NCBI GenBank assembly: GCA_036009105.1
Contig: DASYMJ010000193.1
Location: 1 to 11,211 of the forward strand
Direction: 5' to 3'
DNA from: JAFAVZ01 sp036009105
GTDB taxonomy: Bacteria; Acidobacteriota; Thermoanaerobaculia; Gp7-AA8
Length of the DNA: 11,211 nucleotides
This document shows, piece by piece, positions 1 to 7,398 of this stretch. The position numbers were made by a program, and so were the translations under genes. The notes beneath the pieces were generated by a model. It saw only the letters and a program-made list of their open reading frames with translations. It was not told the origin of the DNA and did no database searches. How positions within the stretch are numbered: position 1 is the stretch's first letter; each line of letters begins with the position of its first letter.

Positions 1-1699
1 TGGAGTCGATGAACACCGCCAGCTGGTTGCTTCGGCCCTTGGCCGCGTGCAGGAACTGATCGCCGCCCTTGTACTGCAGCGCGGTCGGATCGAGATCGTG
101 CCCCTTGCCCGCGCGGACCCAGCCACGCTCGGAGAGCACCACCGTCACCGGCTCGGACGGGATTAGCGCGGTCGGATCGAGCGCCTTCGCCGCCTCCCGC
201 TCCACGATCGGCGAGCGGCGCCGGTCGCCGAACTCCTCCGCGTCGTGCACCAGCTCGTCCCGCGTCTGCTTGCGCAGGCGCGCCTTCGAGCCGAGGATCT
301 TCTCCAGATGCGAGCGCTCCTCGGCGAGCTTCGCCTGCTCGCCGCGGATCTCCATCTCCTGCAGCCGGTTCAGGAAGCGCAGCCGCAGCTCCAGGATCGC
401 CTCCGCCTGCAGCTCGGAGAGGCGGAAGCGCGCCATCAGCACCGGCTTCGGCTCGTCCTCGGTGCGGATGATGCGGATCACCTCGTCGATGTTGAGGTAG
501 GCGACGAGATAGCCGTCCAGGATGTGGATGCGCGCGTTGACCTGGTCGTAGCGGAACTGCAGCCGGCGCCGCACCGTCTCCACCCGGAACTCCAGCCACT
601 GCTCCAGCAGGTCGCGCAGGTTGAACAGGCGCGGCCGGCCGTCCAGGCCGATCATGTTCATGTTCACCCGGTAGGTGCGCTCCAGATCCGTGGTGGCGAA
701 GAGGTGCGTCATCACCTCGTTCAAATCCACGCGGTTCGATCGCGGCACGATGACCAGCCGGGTGGGCGACTCGTGATCCCCTTCGTCGCGCACGTCCTCC
801 ACCATGGGCAGCTTCTTGCCTGTGATCTGCGCGGCGATCTGCTGCTGCACCTTCGAGCCCGAGACCTGGAACGGCAGCGCGGTGATCACGATGTCGCCGT
901 CCTCGATCTCCCACTTCGCGCGCTGGCGGACGGAGCCGTTGCCGGTCTTGTACAGCTCCCGGATCTCCGCCGCCGGCGTGATGATCTCCGCCTCGGTGGG
1001 GAAGTCCGGCCCCTTCACGTGCTTGGTGAGCTGGGCGAGCGTCGCCTCCGGGTTGTCCAGCAGCTCGAGGCAGGCATTGACCACCTCCCGCACGTTGTGC
1101 GGCACGATGTCCGTGGCCATGCCGACGGCGATGCCGCTCCCGCCGTTGAGCAGCACGTGCGGCAGCCGGGACGGCAGCAGCTTCGGCTCCTTGAGCGTGC
1201 CGTCGAAGTTCGGCCCCCATTCCACCGTCCCCTGCTCCAGCTCCGAGAGCAGCGTCTGGGAGAACCTGGTCAGCTTCGCCTCGGTGTAGCGCATCGCGGC
1301 GAACTGCTTCGGGTCATCCGGCGAGCCCCAGTTGCCCTGCCCGTCGATGAGCGGGTAGCGCATCGAGAACGGCTGGGCCATCAGCACCATGGCGTCGTAG
1401 CAGGCGGAGTCGCCATGGGGGTGGAACTTGCCGATGACGTCTCCCACCGTGCGGGCGGACTTTTTCGGCTTCGAGCTGGCGGAGAGGCCGAGCTCCGACA
1501 TGGCGTAGATGATGCGCCGCTGCACCGGCTTGAGTCCGTCCGCGATGTGCGGCAGCGCGCGGTCCAGGATGACGTACATCGAGTAGTCGAGATACGCCTT
1601 GCGCGTGAACTCGGCGACCGGCTGATGCTCGACGTCTGCGAAGGTGGGAGGCGGCGGCTGGAAGCTTTTCTGACCGTTGGATCGGGGTTTCTTGGCCAT
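1..1699 (-). CDS. parC: DNA topoisomerase IV subunit A, 3' end beyond the window
   Basis: Breakage-reunion subunit of topoisomerase IV, which with ParE decatenates and relaxes chromosomes. The gene runs off the left edge, leaving 566 codons; E. coli ParC has about 750 residues, so most of the C-terminal beta-pinwheel is missing. ATG at 1699 opens MAKKPRSNGQ. Visible blocks: a winged-helix region with HPHGDSACYDAMV around residues 93-105, the AMRYTE block with the catalytic tyrosine at about Y138, LLNGGSGIAVGMATD in the tower-adjacent region, then the first pinwheel blade (GWVRAGKGHD, YKGGDQF) at about 524-550. At the quinolone-determining positions (E. coli Ser80 and Glu84) it has S98 and D102, so the serine is intact. 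No clear Shine-Dalgarno precedes the ATG. It is divergent from the phosphatase gene and on the same strand as parE, which lies 1.5 kb upstream. ParC rather than GyrA because of the motif wording and the neighbouring parE; I am confident. Confidence 0.96.
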   Translation of the reverse strand, partial: MAKKPRSNGQKSFQPPPPTFADVEHQPVAEFTRKAYLDYSMYVILDRALPHIADGLKPVQRRIIYAMSELGLSASSKPKKSARTVGDVIGKFHPHGDSACYDAMVLMAQPFSMRYPLIDGQGNWGSPDDPKQFAAMRYTEAKLTRFSQTLLSELEQGTVEWGPNFDGTLKEPKLLPSRLPHVLLNGGSGIAVGMATDIVPHNVREVVNACLELLDNPEATLAQLTKHVKGPDFPTEAEIITPAAEIRELYKTGNGSVRQRAKWEIEDGDIVITALPFQVSGSKVQQQIAAQITGKKLPMVEDVRDEGDHESPTRLVIVPRSNRVDLNEVMTHLFATTDLERTYRVNMNMIGLDGRPRLFNLRDLLEQWLEFRVETVRRRLQFRYDQVNARIHILDGYLVAYLNIDEVIRIIRTEDEPKPVLMARFRLSELQAEAILELRLRFLNRLQEMEIRGEQAKLAEERSHLEKILGSKARLRKQTRDELVHDAEEFGDRRRSPIVEREAAKALDPTALIPSEPVTVVLSERGWVRAGKGHDLDPTALQYKGGDQFLHAAKGRSNQLAVFIDS

Positions 1700-1725
1700 T
1701 CGTCGGGCGAAGGGTAAACCAAAAC

Positions 1726-1804
1726 AGTTGCTGGTTGTTGGTTGCTGGTTCCTAGTAGAGTACGGCACGAGGCACCCCGGAACCTCTACCAGCAACCAGC
1801 AACT
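1726..1804. repeat. Imperfect inverted repeat of GTTGCTGG units in the parC/phosphatase spacer
   Basis: The left arm (1726-1752) begins AGTTGCTGGTTG and ends GGTTCC. The right arm (1779-1804) begins GGAACC and ends CAACCAGCAACT. Outer 12 bp and inner 6 bp pair perfectly; the middles match imperfectly. The loop is 26 nt (1753-1778). Each arm is itself built from short direct GGTTGCTGGTT-like units. The composition, rich in T and G on one strand, differs from the GC-rich genes around it. The right arm ends 2 nt before the phosphatase ATG, so a transcript crossing both arms could fold over its start. It may be a dispersed genomic repeat, but only one copy lies in this window. Confidence 0.7.
1735..1761 (+). 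promoter_or_regulatory. Weak candidate promoter for the phosphatase gene
   Basis: TTGTTG at 1735-1740 and TAGAGT at 1756-1761 are separated by 15 bp, with the expected start about 40 bp before the ATG at 1807. The -35-like hexamer lies inside the left repeat arm and the -10-like hexamer in the loop. The spacer is short and the match modest. The same TAGAGT hexamer occurs in the other divergent spacer at 8697-8702. I see no convincing promoter for parC on the minus strand of this spacer. Confidence 0.2.
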
Positions 1805-1806
1805 CC

Positions 1807-3165
1807 ATGAGCCAAACCCCGATCGAAGAGCTGGCGCGCATGTCCGCTGCCGAGGGCGTGCGGCGCAATTTCGATGAGCGCAACACGCGGATGATTGCCG
1901 CGCCGCTCTTCCTCTCCGCCCTTTTTGCCGTCATCTACCTCATCGGCATCTCCGTGGCCGGGCGGGTGACGCAGAAGCGCCTCATCGTGATCGCGGCCGA
2001 CCTCCTGCTCGTCTTCCTCTGCACCTGGGCCCTCGAGCCGCGCCGGCGCCGCAGCGGCGAGCAGCGCAGGCGGGTCAACGTCCGCGCCTGGACCATCGGC
2101 TATCTCGCCGCCCAGCTGGTGCTGGTGGAGGTGATGACGGCCGGCAGCGAGACCATGGTGGCCATGGCCGCGATGTTCCTCCTCGGCATGATCTTCTTCC
2201 GCTTCTCGCCGCTGGAGCACGCCAGCCTGTTCGGCTTCGTGTTCCTGAGCGCCTGGATCGTGGCGGTGCTGATGCCGAACGCCAAGAACCCGCGGCTCGG
2301 CGAGGTGCTGGGGCCGGTCGGCGGCGTCGGCGGCTTCAGCCTGGTGGTCAGCCTGATCCTCTCCTACTCCGCGCGCCGCGGCTTCCTCCGCACGTTCGTC
2401 GACGACCAGCGCCGCGCAAGGGAGGAAGTGCGCATGCGCGGCGAGCTGGCCCTCGCCCGCGAGGTCCAGCTCAGCATGCTCCCCCTCTCCGCGCCGCAGC
2501 TCGACTGGGTCGATCTGGCCGGCGTGTCCATCCCCGCCACGGAGGTCGGCGGCGACTACTACGACTACTTCGTCCTCGGCGACGGGAGCGTGGCGATCGT
2601 TTCCGGCGACGTGGCCGGCCACGGGATGGCCAGCGGCATCGTCCTCGCCGCGGTGCGCGCCGGCCTGACCCTGCTCCGCGACACGCTGCGCGATGCGCCC
2701 ACCGTGCTGGCCCGTCTGGATCAACTGATCCTCGACACGAGCAGCCGCCGCACCCTCGTCTCCGCCGCCATCCTCCTCCTCGACCGCACCTCGATGCGCC
2801 TGACCTTTGCCAGCGCCGGCCACCCGCCCCTGCTCATCCGCCGCGACGGCGAGGTCGAGCTGGTCGAGCTGCACTCGCCGCCCCTCGGCGTCCGCCTCCC
2901 CCACGGCCGCCCGGCGCACCGCGAGCTGCCCCTCGTTGCCGGCGACGCGCTCGTGCTCTACAGCGATGGCGTCTACGAAACGCGCACCGCCGACGGCGAG
3001 CCTTACGGCTTCGAGCGCCTCGCCGCGCTGGTGCGCGACAACGGCGACACCACCGCCGCCGGGCTGCGCGACGCCATCACCCGCGACGTGGAGCGCTACC
3101 GCGGCCCGACGGAGCAGGCGGATGACGTGACGGTCGTGGTGGCCAAGATGCGCGTGTCATCCTGA
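1807..3165 (+). CDS. Membrane-anchored PP2C-family SpoIIE/RsbU-type serine phosphatase
   Basis: Predicted to dephosphorylate phosphoserine/phosphothreonine on a regulatory protein, typically an anti-sigma-factor antagonist in partner-switching systems. The 452 residues divide into an N-terminal membrane region with about six hydrophobic segments (roughly 30-52, 57-77, 93-110, 115-131, 138-157, 170-188), a charged linker helix (about 195-225, ending AREVQLSMLP, the usual junction in this family), and the SpoIIE domain to the C-terminus. Metal-binding motifs are present: EVGGDYYD (D250, D253), GDVAGHG (D268), SAGHPP (336-341), SDGVYE (D387) and ADDVT (D439, D440). The catalytic domain therefore looks active. 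There is no PAS, GAF or HAMP domain, so the membrane part itself may be the sensor. No anti-sigma or antagonist partner is in the window. No Shine-Dalgarno is visible before ATG 1807; the next in-frame ATG (1840) has none either, so the longer start was kept. Confidence 0.9.
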   Translation: MSQTPIEELARMSAAEGVRRNFDERNTRMIAAPLFLSALFAVIYLIGISVAGRVTQKRLIVIAADLLLVFLCTWALEPRRRRSGEQRRRVNVRAWTIGYLAAQLVLVEVMTAGSETMVAMAAMFLLGMIFFRFSPLEHASLFGFVFLSAWIVAVLMPNAKNPRLGEVLGPVGGVGGFSLVVSLILSYSARRGFLRTFVDDQRRAREEVRMRGELALAREVQLSMLPLSAPQLDWVDLAGVSIPATEVGGDYYDYFVLGDGSVAIVSGDVAGHGMASGIVLAAVRAGLTLLRDTLRDAPTVLARLDQLILDTSSRRTLVSAAILLLDRTSMRLTFASAGHPPLLIRRDGEVELVELHSPPLGVRLPHGRPAHRELPLVAGDALVLYSDGVYETRTADGEPYGFERLAALVRDNGDTTAAGLRDAITRDVERYRGPTEQADDVTVVVAKMRVSS

Positions 3166-3172
3166 CACGCGC
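3150..3172. terminator. Hairpin at the convergent phosphatase/parE junction
   Basis: GCGCGTGTCA at 3150-3159 and TGACACGCGC at 3163-3172 form a perfect 10-bp stem with a 3-nt TCC loop. The phosphatase TGA stop (3163-3165) lies in the right arm, and the parE stop (3175-3177) is 2 bp beyond it. The position suits a bidirectional terminator for convergent genes. No T-run follows on either strand, so it is not a classical intrinsic terminator; it may instead mark and protect the 3' ends. Confidence 0.55.
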
Positions 3173-3174
3173 CA

Positions 3175-5067
3175 CTAATCCAGAATCTCCGCCTTGTCGC
3201 CCTCTTCGGTCAGCCACTGCTTGCGATCGGCCGCGCGGTTCTTGGCCAGCAGCATGTCGATGGTCGCGGTGGCAACCTCCGCGTCATCGAGGGTCAGTTG
3301 CACGAGGCGGCGGGTGTCGGGGGACATCGTGGTCTCGCGCAGCTGGTTGGGATTCATCTCGCCCAGGCCCTTGAAGCGCTGGATGTTGACCTTGCCCTTG
3401 ATGCCTTCCGCCTCGATGCGGGCCAGGTAGCCCTGGCGCTCGTGATCGTCCAGGGCGTAGAAGACGCTCTTGCCGACGTCGATGCGGTAGAGCGGCGGCA
3501 TGGCCACGTGCACCCGGCCGTCCTCCACCAGCTTGCGGAAGTGGCGGACGAACAGCGCGCAGAGGAGCGTCGCGATGTGCGCGCCGTCCGAGTCCGCGTC
3601 GGCCAGGATGCAAACCTTGCCGTAGCGCAGCCCTTCCACGTCCGCCGAGCCGGGATCGACGCCGAGGGCCACGGCGATGTCGTGCACTTCCTGGGAGGAG
3701 AGGACCTCGCCCGACTCCACCTCCCACGTATTCAGGATCTTCCCGCGCAGCGGCATGATGGCCTGGAACTCGCGGTCGCGGGCCTGCTTGGCCGAGCCGC
3801 CGGCCGAGTCGCCCTCCACCAGGAAGAGCTCCGTGCGCTTGAGGTCCTGCGAGGTGCAGTCGGCGAGCTTGCCTGGCAGCGCCGGGCCGGAGGTCAGCTT
3901 CTTGCGCTCCACCTTCTTCCCCTGCTTGAGGCGGACCATGGCCGCGTCGATGGCCAGCTTCGCCACCTGCTCGCCGATGGCCGTGTTGTTGTTCAGCCAG
4001 ATGGAGAACGCGTCCTGGGTCACGCCGGAGACGAACGCCGAGGCCTCGCGCGAGGAGAGGCGGTCCTTCGTCTGCCCGGTGAACTGCGGGTCTTTCATGC
4101 GCAGGGAGAGCACGTAGCTGCAGCGCGACCAGACGTCTTCCGGGGTGATCTTCACGTTGCGCGGGAGCAGGTTGCGCAGCTCGCAGAATTCGCGCAGCGC
4201 CTCGGTCAGGCCGGTGCGGAAGCCGTTCACGTGGGTGCCCCCCTGCGTGGTGGGGATGAGGTTCACATACGACTCGGTGATCAGCTCCCCCTCATCGAGC
4301 AGCCACACCACCGCCCAATCCACCTCCTCGTCCTTGCCGGCGAAGTGGCCGGTGTTCGGCTGCTCCGGCAGAGTCGGCGCGCCGTCCAGCTCCGACATCA
4401 GGTAGGCCGGCAGCCCGTTCTCGTAATGCCACTCCTCGTTGTCGGCCGGGTCGGCTTCATGGATGAAGTGCATGCGCAGGCCGGGGGAGAGCACGGCCTT
4501 GGCCCGCATGACGTGCTTCATGCGCAGGACGCTGAATTTCGGCGAGTCGAAGAACTTCTCGTCCGGCCAGAAACGGACCGTGGTGCCGGTATTGCGCTTG
4601 CCGACCTGGCCGATGACCTTCAGCTCCTGCTTCTTCTGCCCGTCGGCGAACCACATGAAGTACTCGTTGCCGTCGCGGCGGACGCGCACCTCCAGCCGCT
4701 TGGAGAGCGCGTTGACCACGGAGACGCCGACGCCGTGCAGGCCGCCCGAGAAGCGGTAGCTCTTGTCCGAGAACTTCGCGCCGGCGTGGAGGCGGGTGAG
4801 GATCACTTCCACGCCGCTGACCCCTTCCCTGGCGTGCTTGTCCACCGGCATGCCCCGGCCGTTGTCGCTGACCGAAACCGAGTTGTCCTCGTGCAGCGTG
4901 ACGGTGATCTCGTCGCAGTAGCCGGCGATCGCCTCGTCGGCCGAGTTGTCGATCACCTCCTGGGCCAGATGGTTCGGGCGCTCGGTGAGGGTGTACATGC
5001 CGGGGCGCTTGCGCACCGGCTCCAATCCGGTGAGGACTTCGATGGCGGAGGAGTCGTAGGTGGTCAT
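3175..5067 (-). CDS. parE: DNA topoisomerase IV subunit B
   Basis: ATPase subunit of topoisomerase IV: ATP-driven clamp closure and, through its TOPRIM domain, metal binding for DNA cleavage with ParC. The 630 residues match E. coli ParE in length. The GHKL ATPase has EVIDNSADEA with catalytic E37 and N41, DNGRGMP (68-73) and GGLHGVGVS (108-116). The transducer has the QTK loop (K334). TOPRIM has LVEGDSAGG with E418, PLRGKILN (439-446) and ADADSDG with D490, D492, D494. The C-terminus has QRFKGLGEMNPNQL (563-576). No feature suggests a defect. ATG 5067 gives the usual ParE N-terminus. No clear Shine-Dalgarno precedes it, and the upstream protease gene ends only 27 bp away, so it may be read through from the protease cluster as well as from any promoter of its own. 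A phosphatase gene on the opposite strand separates it from parC. Confidence 0.97.
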   Translation of the reverse strand: MTTYDSSAIEVLTGLEPVRKRPGMYTLTERPNHLAQEVIDNSADEAIAGYCDEITVTLHEDNSVSVSDNGRGMPVDKHAREGVSGVEVILTRLHAGAKFSDKSYRFSGGLHGVGVSVVNALSKRLEVRVRRDGNEYFMWFADGQKKQELKVIGQVGKRNTGTTVRFWPDEKFFDSPKFSVLRMKHVMRAKAVLSPGLRMHFIHEADPADNEEWHYENGLPAYLMSELDGAPTLPEQPNTGHFAGKDEEVDWAVVWLLDEGELITESYVNLIPTTQGGTHVNGFRTGLTEALREFCELRNLLPRNVKITPEDVWSRCSYVLSLRMKDPQFTGQTKDRLSSREASAFVSGVTQDAFSIWLNNNTAIGEQVAKLAIDAAMVRLKQGKKVERKKLTSGPALPGKLADCTSQDLKRTELFLVEGDSAGGSAKQARDREFQAIMPLRGKILNTWEVESGEVLSSQEVHDIAVALGVDPGSADVEGLRYGKVCILADADSDGAHIATLLCALFVRHFRKLVEDGRVHVAMPPLYRIDVGKSVFYALDDHERQGYLARIEAEGIKGKVNIQRFKGLGEMNPNQLRETTMSPDTRRLVQLTLDDAEVATATIDMLLAKNRAADRKQWLTEEGDKAEILD

Positions 5068-5094
5068 GGGCGGCGGGATGATAGCGCGACGCGG

Positions 5095-6228
5095 TCAGCG
5101 CATCGTCCGCCGTTTCGGCGGCTGGTAGAACGTCACCGCCGGCCGCCCGTCGTTGGTGTGCGCCGGCAGCGACTTGATGCGCCGCTCCAGCTCCTCCGGC
5201 GAGAGCTCCGGCTCCAGCGCCAGCATGCGGGCGGCGATGCCGGAGACGATCGGCGCGGAGAACGAGGTGCCCGAGGCGTCGTCCTTGCGGTAGTAGTCGT
5301 GCGCGGTGTTCGAGGCGGCCAGGATGTTCTCCGCCGGCGCGTACACCTCCCCCGTGCAGGAGCCCGACCAGAATTCGTTGCCCGGCGTGGTCCCGCCCAC
5401 GGAGAGGATGCCGTCCGTCGCGGCAGCGATCCGGCCCGGAAACGCGCCCGGCCCGCCGTCCGCCCCGCACTGCACCACCGCCGGTGTCCGATTGCCCGCC
5501 GCGATCACGAACAGAAAGCGTTTCCCGTCCCGGTCCGGCCGCCCCTCGGTGTCGACGCCGCCCACCATCTCCTGCACCTTCTGCGTGATCTGGGCGAGGA
5601 TCAAAGCCTCGGACGGCACATCGCGGAACGGCACGCCGCCGCTGATGTTGATGATGGCCGTGCGGAACCGCGGCGTCGACGGATCCCACGCATGGCGGAT
5701 GATGCGGTTGAACGCGTCGAGCCACGCCGCCGGCGCGGTGAACGCGGTGAGCACGCTGACCAGCTTCGCCTCCGGCGTCACCCCCACCGTCCGCCCGGCG
5801 ATGATCGACCCGACGCCCGTGCCGTGGGTGAACACCGTCACCTGCGCGGCCACGTTCGGGTCGAAGCAGGGATGCAGATCGGGGCCGACGTCCGCGCAGG
5901 GGCCGAACACCGCGCCGTTCGGCGTGCTCGCGTCGATGCCGGCGATCACGTTCGTGCCGTCCGCGCGCTGGAACTCGTCATGCGAGCGGTCGATGCCGCT
6001 GTCGATCACGTAGACCACCGCGTTGCCGCTCAGCCCCGGCCGCGTGAAGTGCGAGTCGAGCGAGCCGTCGGGCGAGTCGAGGCGGTCGAGATGCCACAGG
6101 GTGTCTTCGCTGAAGCCTTCGCCGCAGCCGACCAGCCGCCGCACCTTGTAGTTCGGATTGATGACCACGTCTTCGGTCTGGCAGAGCGTGGAGACGGTCT
6201 GCGCCGCCAGCAGCAGCGCCGCGATCAC
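5095..6228 (-). CDS. Exported subtilisin-like serine protease (S8), third of three in tandem
   Basis: Predicted extracytoplasmic peptidase of family S8. The 377 residues include catalytic D76 (YVIDSG), H135 (THGTG), oxyanion N246 (AAGN) and S322 (SGTSFSAP). It has exactly six cysteines, at 16, 35, 111, 121, 254 and 291, matching both upstream paralogues in spacing and suggesting three disulfides in an oxidising compartment. The N-terminus MIAALLLAAQTVSTLC gives a very short hydrophobic stretch with no basic residue, an unusual signal peptide; no I9-type propeptide fits before TLWHLDRLDS (about 43-52). No C-terminal accessory domain; the tail is basic (PKRRTMR). Start: a GTG at 6228 overlaps the upstream gene's TGA by 4 nt (GTGA), implying translational coupling. 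The open frame continues upstream only as antiparallel frame noise inside the neighbouring gene, with no better start nearby. parE follows after 27 bp. Substrate unknown. Confidence 0.88.
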   Translation of the reverse strand: MIAALLLAAQTVSTLCQTEDVVINPNYKVRRLVGCGEGFSEDTLWHLDRLDSPDGSLDSHFTRPGLSGNAVVYVIDSGIDRSHDEFQRADGTNVIAGIDASTPNGAVFGPCADVGPDLHPCFDPNVAAQVTVFTHGTGVGSIIAGRTVGVTPEAKLVSVLTAFTAPAAWLDAFNRIIRHAWDPSTPRFRTAIINISGGVPFRDVPSEALILAQITQKVQEMVGGVDTEGRPDRDGKRFLFVIAAGNRTPAVVQCGADGGPGAFPGRIAAATDGILSVGGTTPGNEFWSGSCTGEVYAPAENILAASNTAHDYYRKDDASGTSFSAPIVSGIAARMLALEPELSPEELERRIKSLPAHTNDGRPAVTFYQPPKRRTMR

Positions 6229-7397
6229 CGCGCCCGCCGCCGGGAAGGAACGAACAGCGTCGGCACCCGGCCGCCGGCGTGCTCCGGCAGCGTGTCGACA
6301 ATGTGCGACGGCAGCGACTCGATGCGGCGCTCCAGCTCCGCCGGCGAGAGGTCGGGCTCGTTGGCCAGCAGCAAGGCGGCGATGCCGGAGACGACCGGCG
6401 CCGACCACGACGTGCCGGAGGCGTCCTGCTTGCGGTAGTAGTCGTGGCCGGTGTTGCTCGCCATCAGCATGTTCTCCGCCGGCGCGAGCACCTCCAGCAG
6501 CGACCCCTTGCAGGAGCCCGACCAGAACTCGTTGTTGCTGGTGATCCCGCCCACGCTGATCACCCCCTCCACCTGCGTCCCCATGGACGCCGGATACTGC
6601 TTCACGTTGCCGTCCGGATCGCATTGCCCGCGGTCGCCGCCTTCCTTCACAGGCGCGTCCGAGTTGCCGGCCGCCGCCACGAAGAGGAAGCGCTTGCCAT
6701 TCGGATCGGGATGGCCTGCGGCGTCGACGCCGCCCACCATGTCCAGGATCTTCTGATCGAGCGCGTCGCGCTGCGGGCCGGTGAAGGAGCTGCCGGTGTA
6801 CGGCACGCCGCCGCTGATGTTGATGATCGCGGTGCGGAACGGCGGCGTGCGCGGGTCCCAGGCGTGCTGGATCACCTTGTCCAGCGCGGGCAGCCACTCG
6901 CTCACACCGGAGAAGCCGGTCAGCACGCTGATGATCTTCGCGTCCGGCGCGACGCCCACCGTCTTTCCCGCGATCAGGGACGCGACGCCGGTGCCGTGCG
7001 TAAAGATGGCCACGAAGCCGCCGCCGAGGTTGCCCAGGCAGGGGTGGAGGGAGGGATCGAGGCCGTCGCAGCCTTTCACCGGCGAGGCCGTCGGCGCGAC
7101 GAAGCCGTCGATGATGTTCGTCCCTCCCGGGCGCTGGAACTCGTCATGGGTCGTTTCGATGCCGGTGTCGAGCACGTAGACGATCGCCGCGTGCGGCTGG
7201 GGCGGACGGGTGAAGGTGTCGTCCAGGGCGCCGTCGCGCGAGTCGATCCGGTCCAGGTGCCAGAGCGTGTTCTCCGGCAGGCCGGCATCGCACGCCACGA
7301 GGCGCTTCACGGTCAGGGCGGCGGTGAGCTTCACCTCCTCCGTCTGGCAGTGGGTGGAGACAGTTTGGGCGGCGAAGAGCAGGGCGGCGGCGAGCAT
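6225..7397 (-). CDS. Exported subtilisin-like serine protease (S8), second of three in tandem
   Basis: A close paralogue of the gene just downstream, with near-identical stretches such as TLWHLDR, THDEFQR, RTAIINISGGVP and SAP.VSGIAA. The 390 residues carry a complete tetrad: D77 (YVLDTG), H134 (THGTG), N245 (AAGN), S330 (SGTSWSAP). The six cysteines are at 17, 36, 110, 120, 259 and 296. The N-terminus MLAAALLFAAQTVSTHC resembles a short signal peptide without a basic n-region. Compared with the downstream copy it has a few insertions, the longest around residues 246-270, between the oxyanion asparagine and the FPA/YPA strand. The tail is basic (PSRRRAR). ATG 7397 lies 1 nt after the TGA of the preceding protease gene, with no Shine-Dalgarno of its own, so expression probably depends on reinitiation. 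The frame is open further upstream, but that stretch runs antisense-shifted through the neighbour and was not used. Confidence 0.88.
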   Translation of the reverse strand: MLAAALLFAAQTVSTHCQTEEVKLTAALTVKRLVACDAGLPENTLWHLDRIDSRDGALDDTFTRPPQPHAAIVYVLDTGIETTHDEFQRPGGTNIIDGFVAPTASPVKGCDGLDPSLHPCLGNLGGGFVAIFTHGTGVASLIAGKTVGVAPDAKIISVLTGFSGVSEWLPALDKVIQHAWDPRTPPFRTAIINISGGVPYTGSSFTGPQRDALDQKILDMVGGVDAAGHPDPNGKRFLFVAAAGNSDAPVKEGGDRGQCDPDGNVKQYPASMGTQVEGVISVGGITSNNEFWSGSCKGSLLEVLAPAENMLMASNTGHDYYRKQDASGTSWSAPVVSGIAALLLANEPDLSPAELERRIESLPSHIVDTLPEHAGGRVPTLFVPSRRRAR

Positions 7398-7398
7398 G

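Noticed and set aside
245..1717. A 490-codon plus-strand open frame opposite parC
   Set aside because: It is a mirror frame of a recognisable topoisomerase gene, with low-complexity composition and no start signal.
2332..2341. GGCTTCAGCC core in the phosphatase gene, like that of the 48-bp repeat
   Set aside because: The flanks are not palindromic and it encodes GFS in a normal membrane segment, so it is chance.
1786..2919. A 377-codon minus-strand open frame opposite the phosphatase gene
   Set aside because: The plus strand has all SpoIIE metal-binding motifs; the minus frame is H/A/E/D/G-rich antisense noise.
3298..6438. A 1046-codon plus-strand open frame across parE and the third protease gene
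   Set aside because: It lies opposite well-conserved parE and S8 genes, its composition is dominated by H, R, A, V, D and L as expected for antisense frames of GC-rich genes, and it has no domain-like motifs.
6229..6897. N-terminal extension of the third protease gene to an upstream start
   Set aside because: This stretch overlaps the catalytic coding region of the second protease in another frame and has no signal-like or conserved sequence; the GTG at the overlap gives an N-terminus matching the paralogue.
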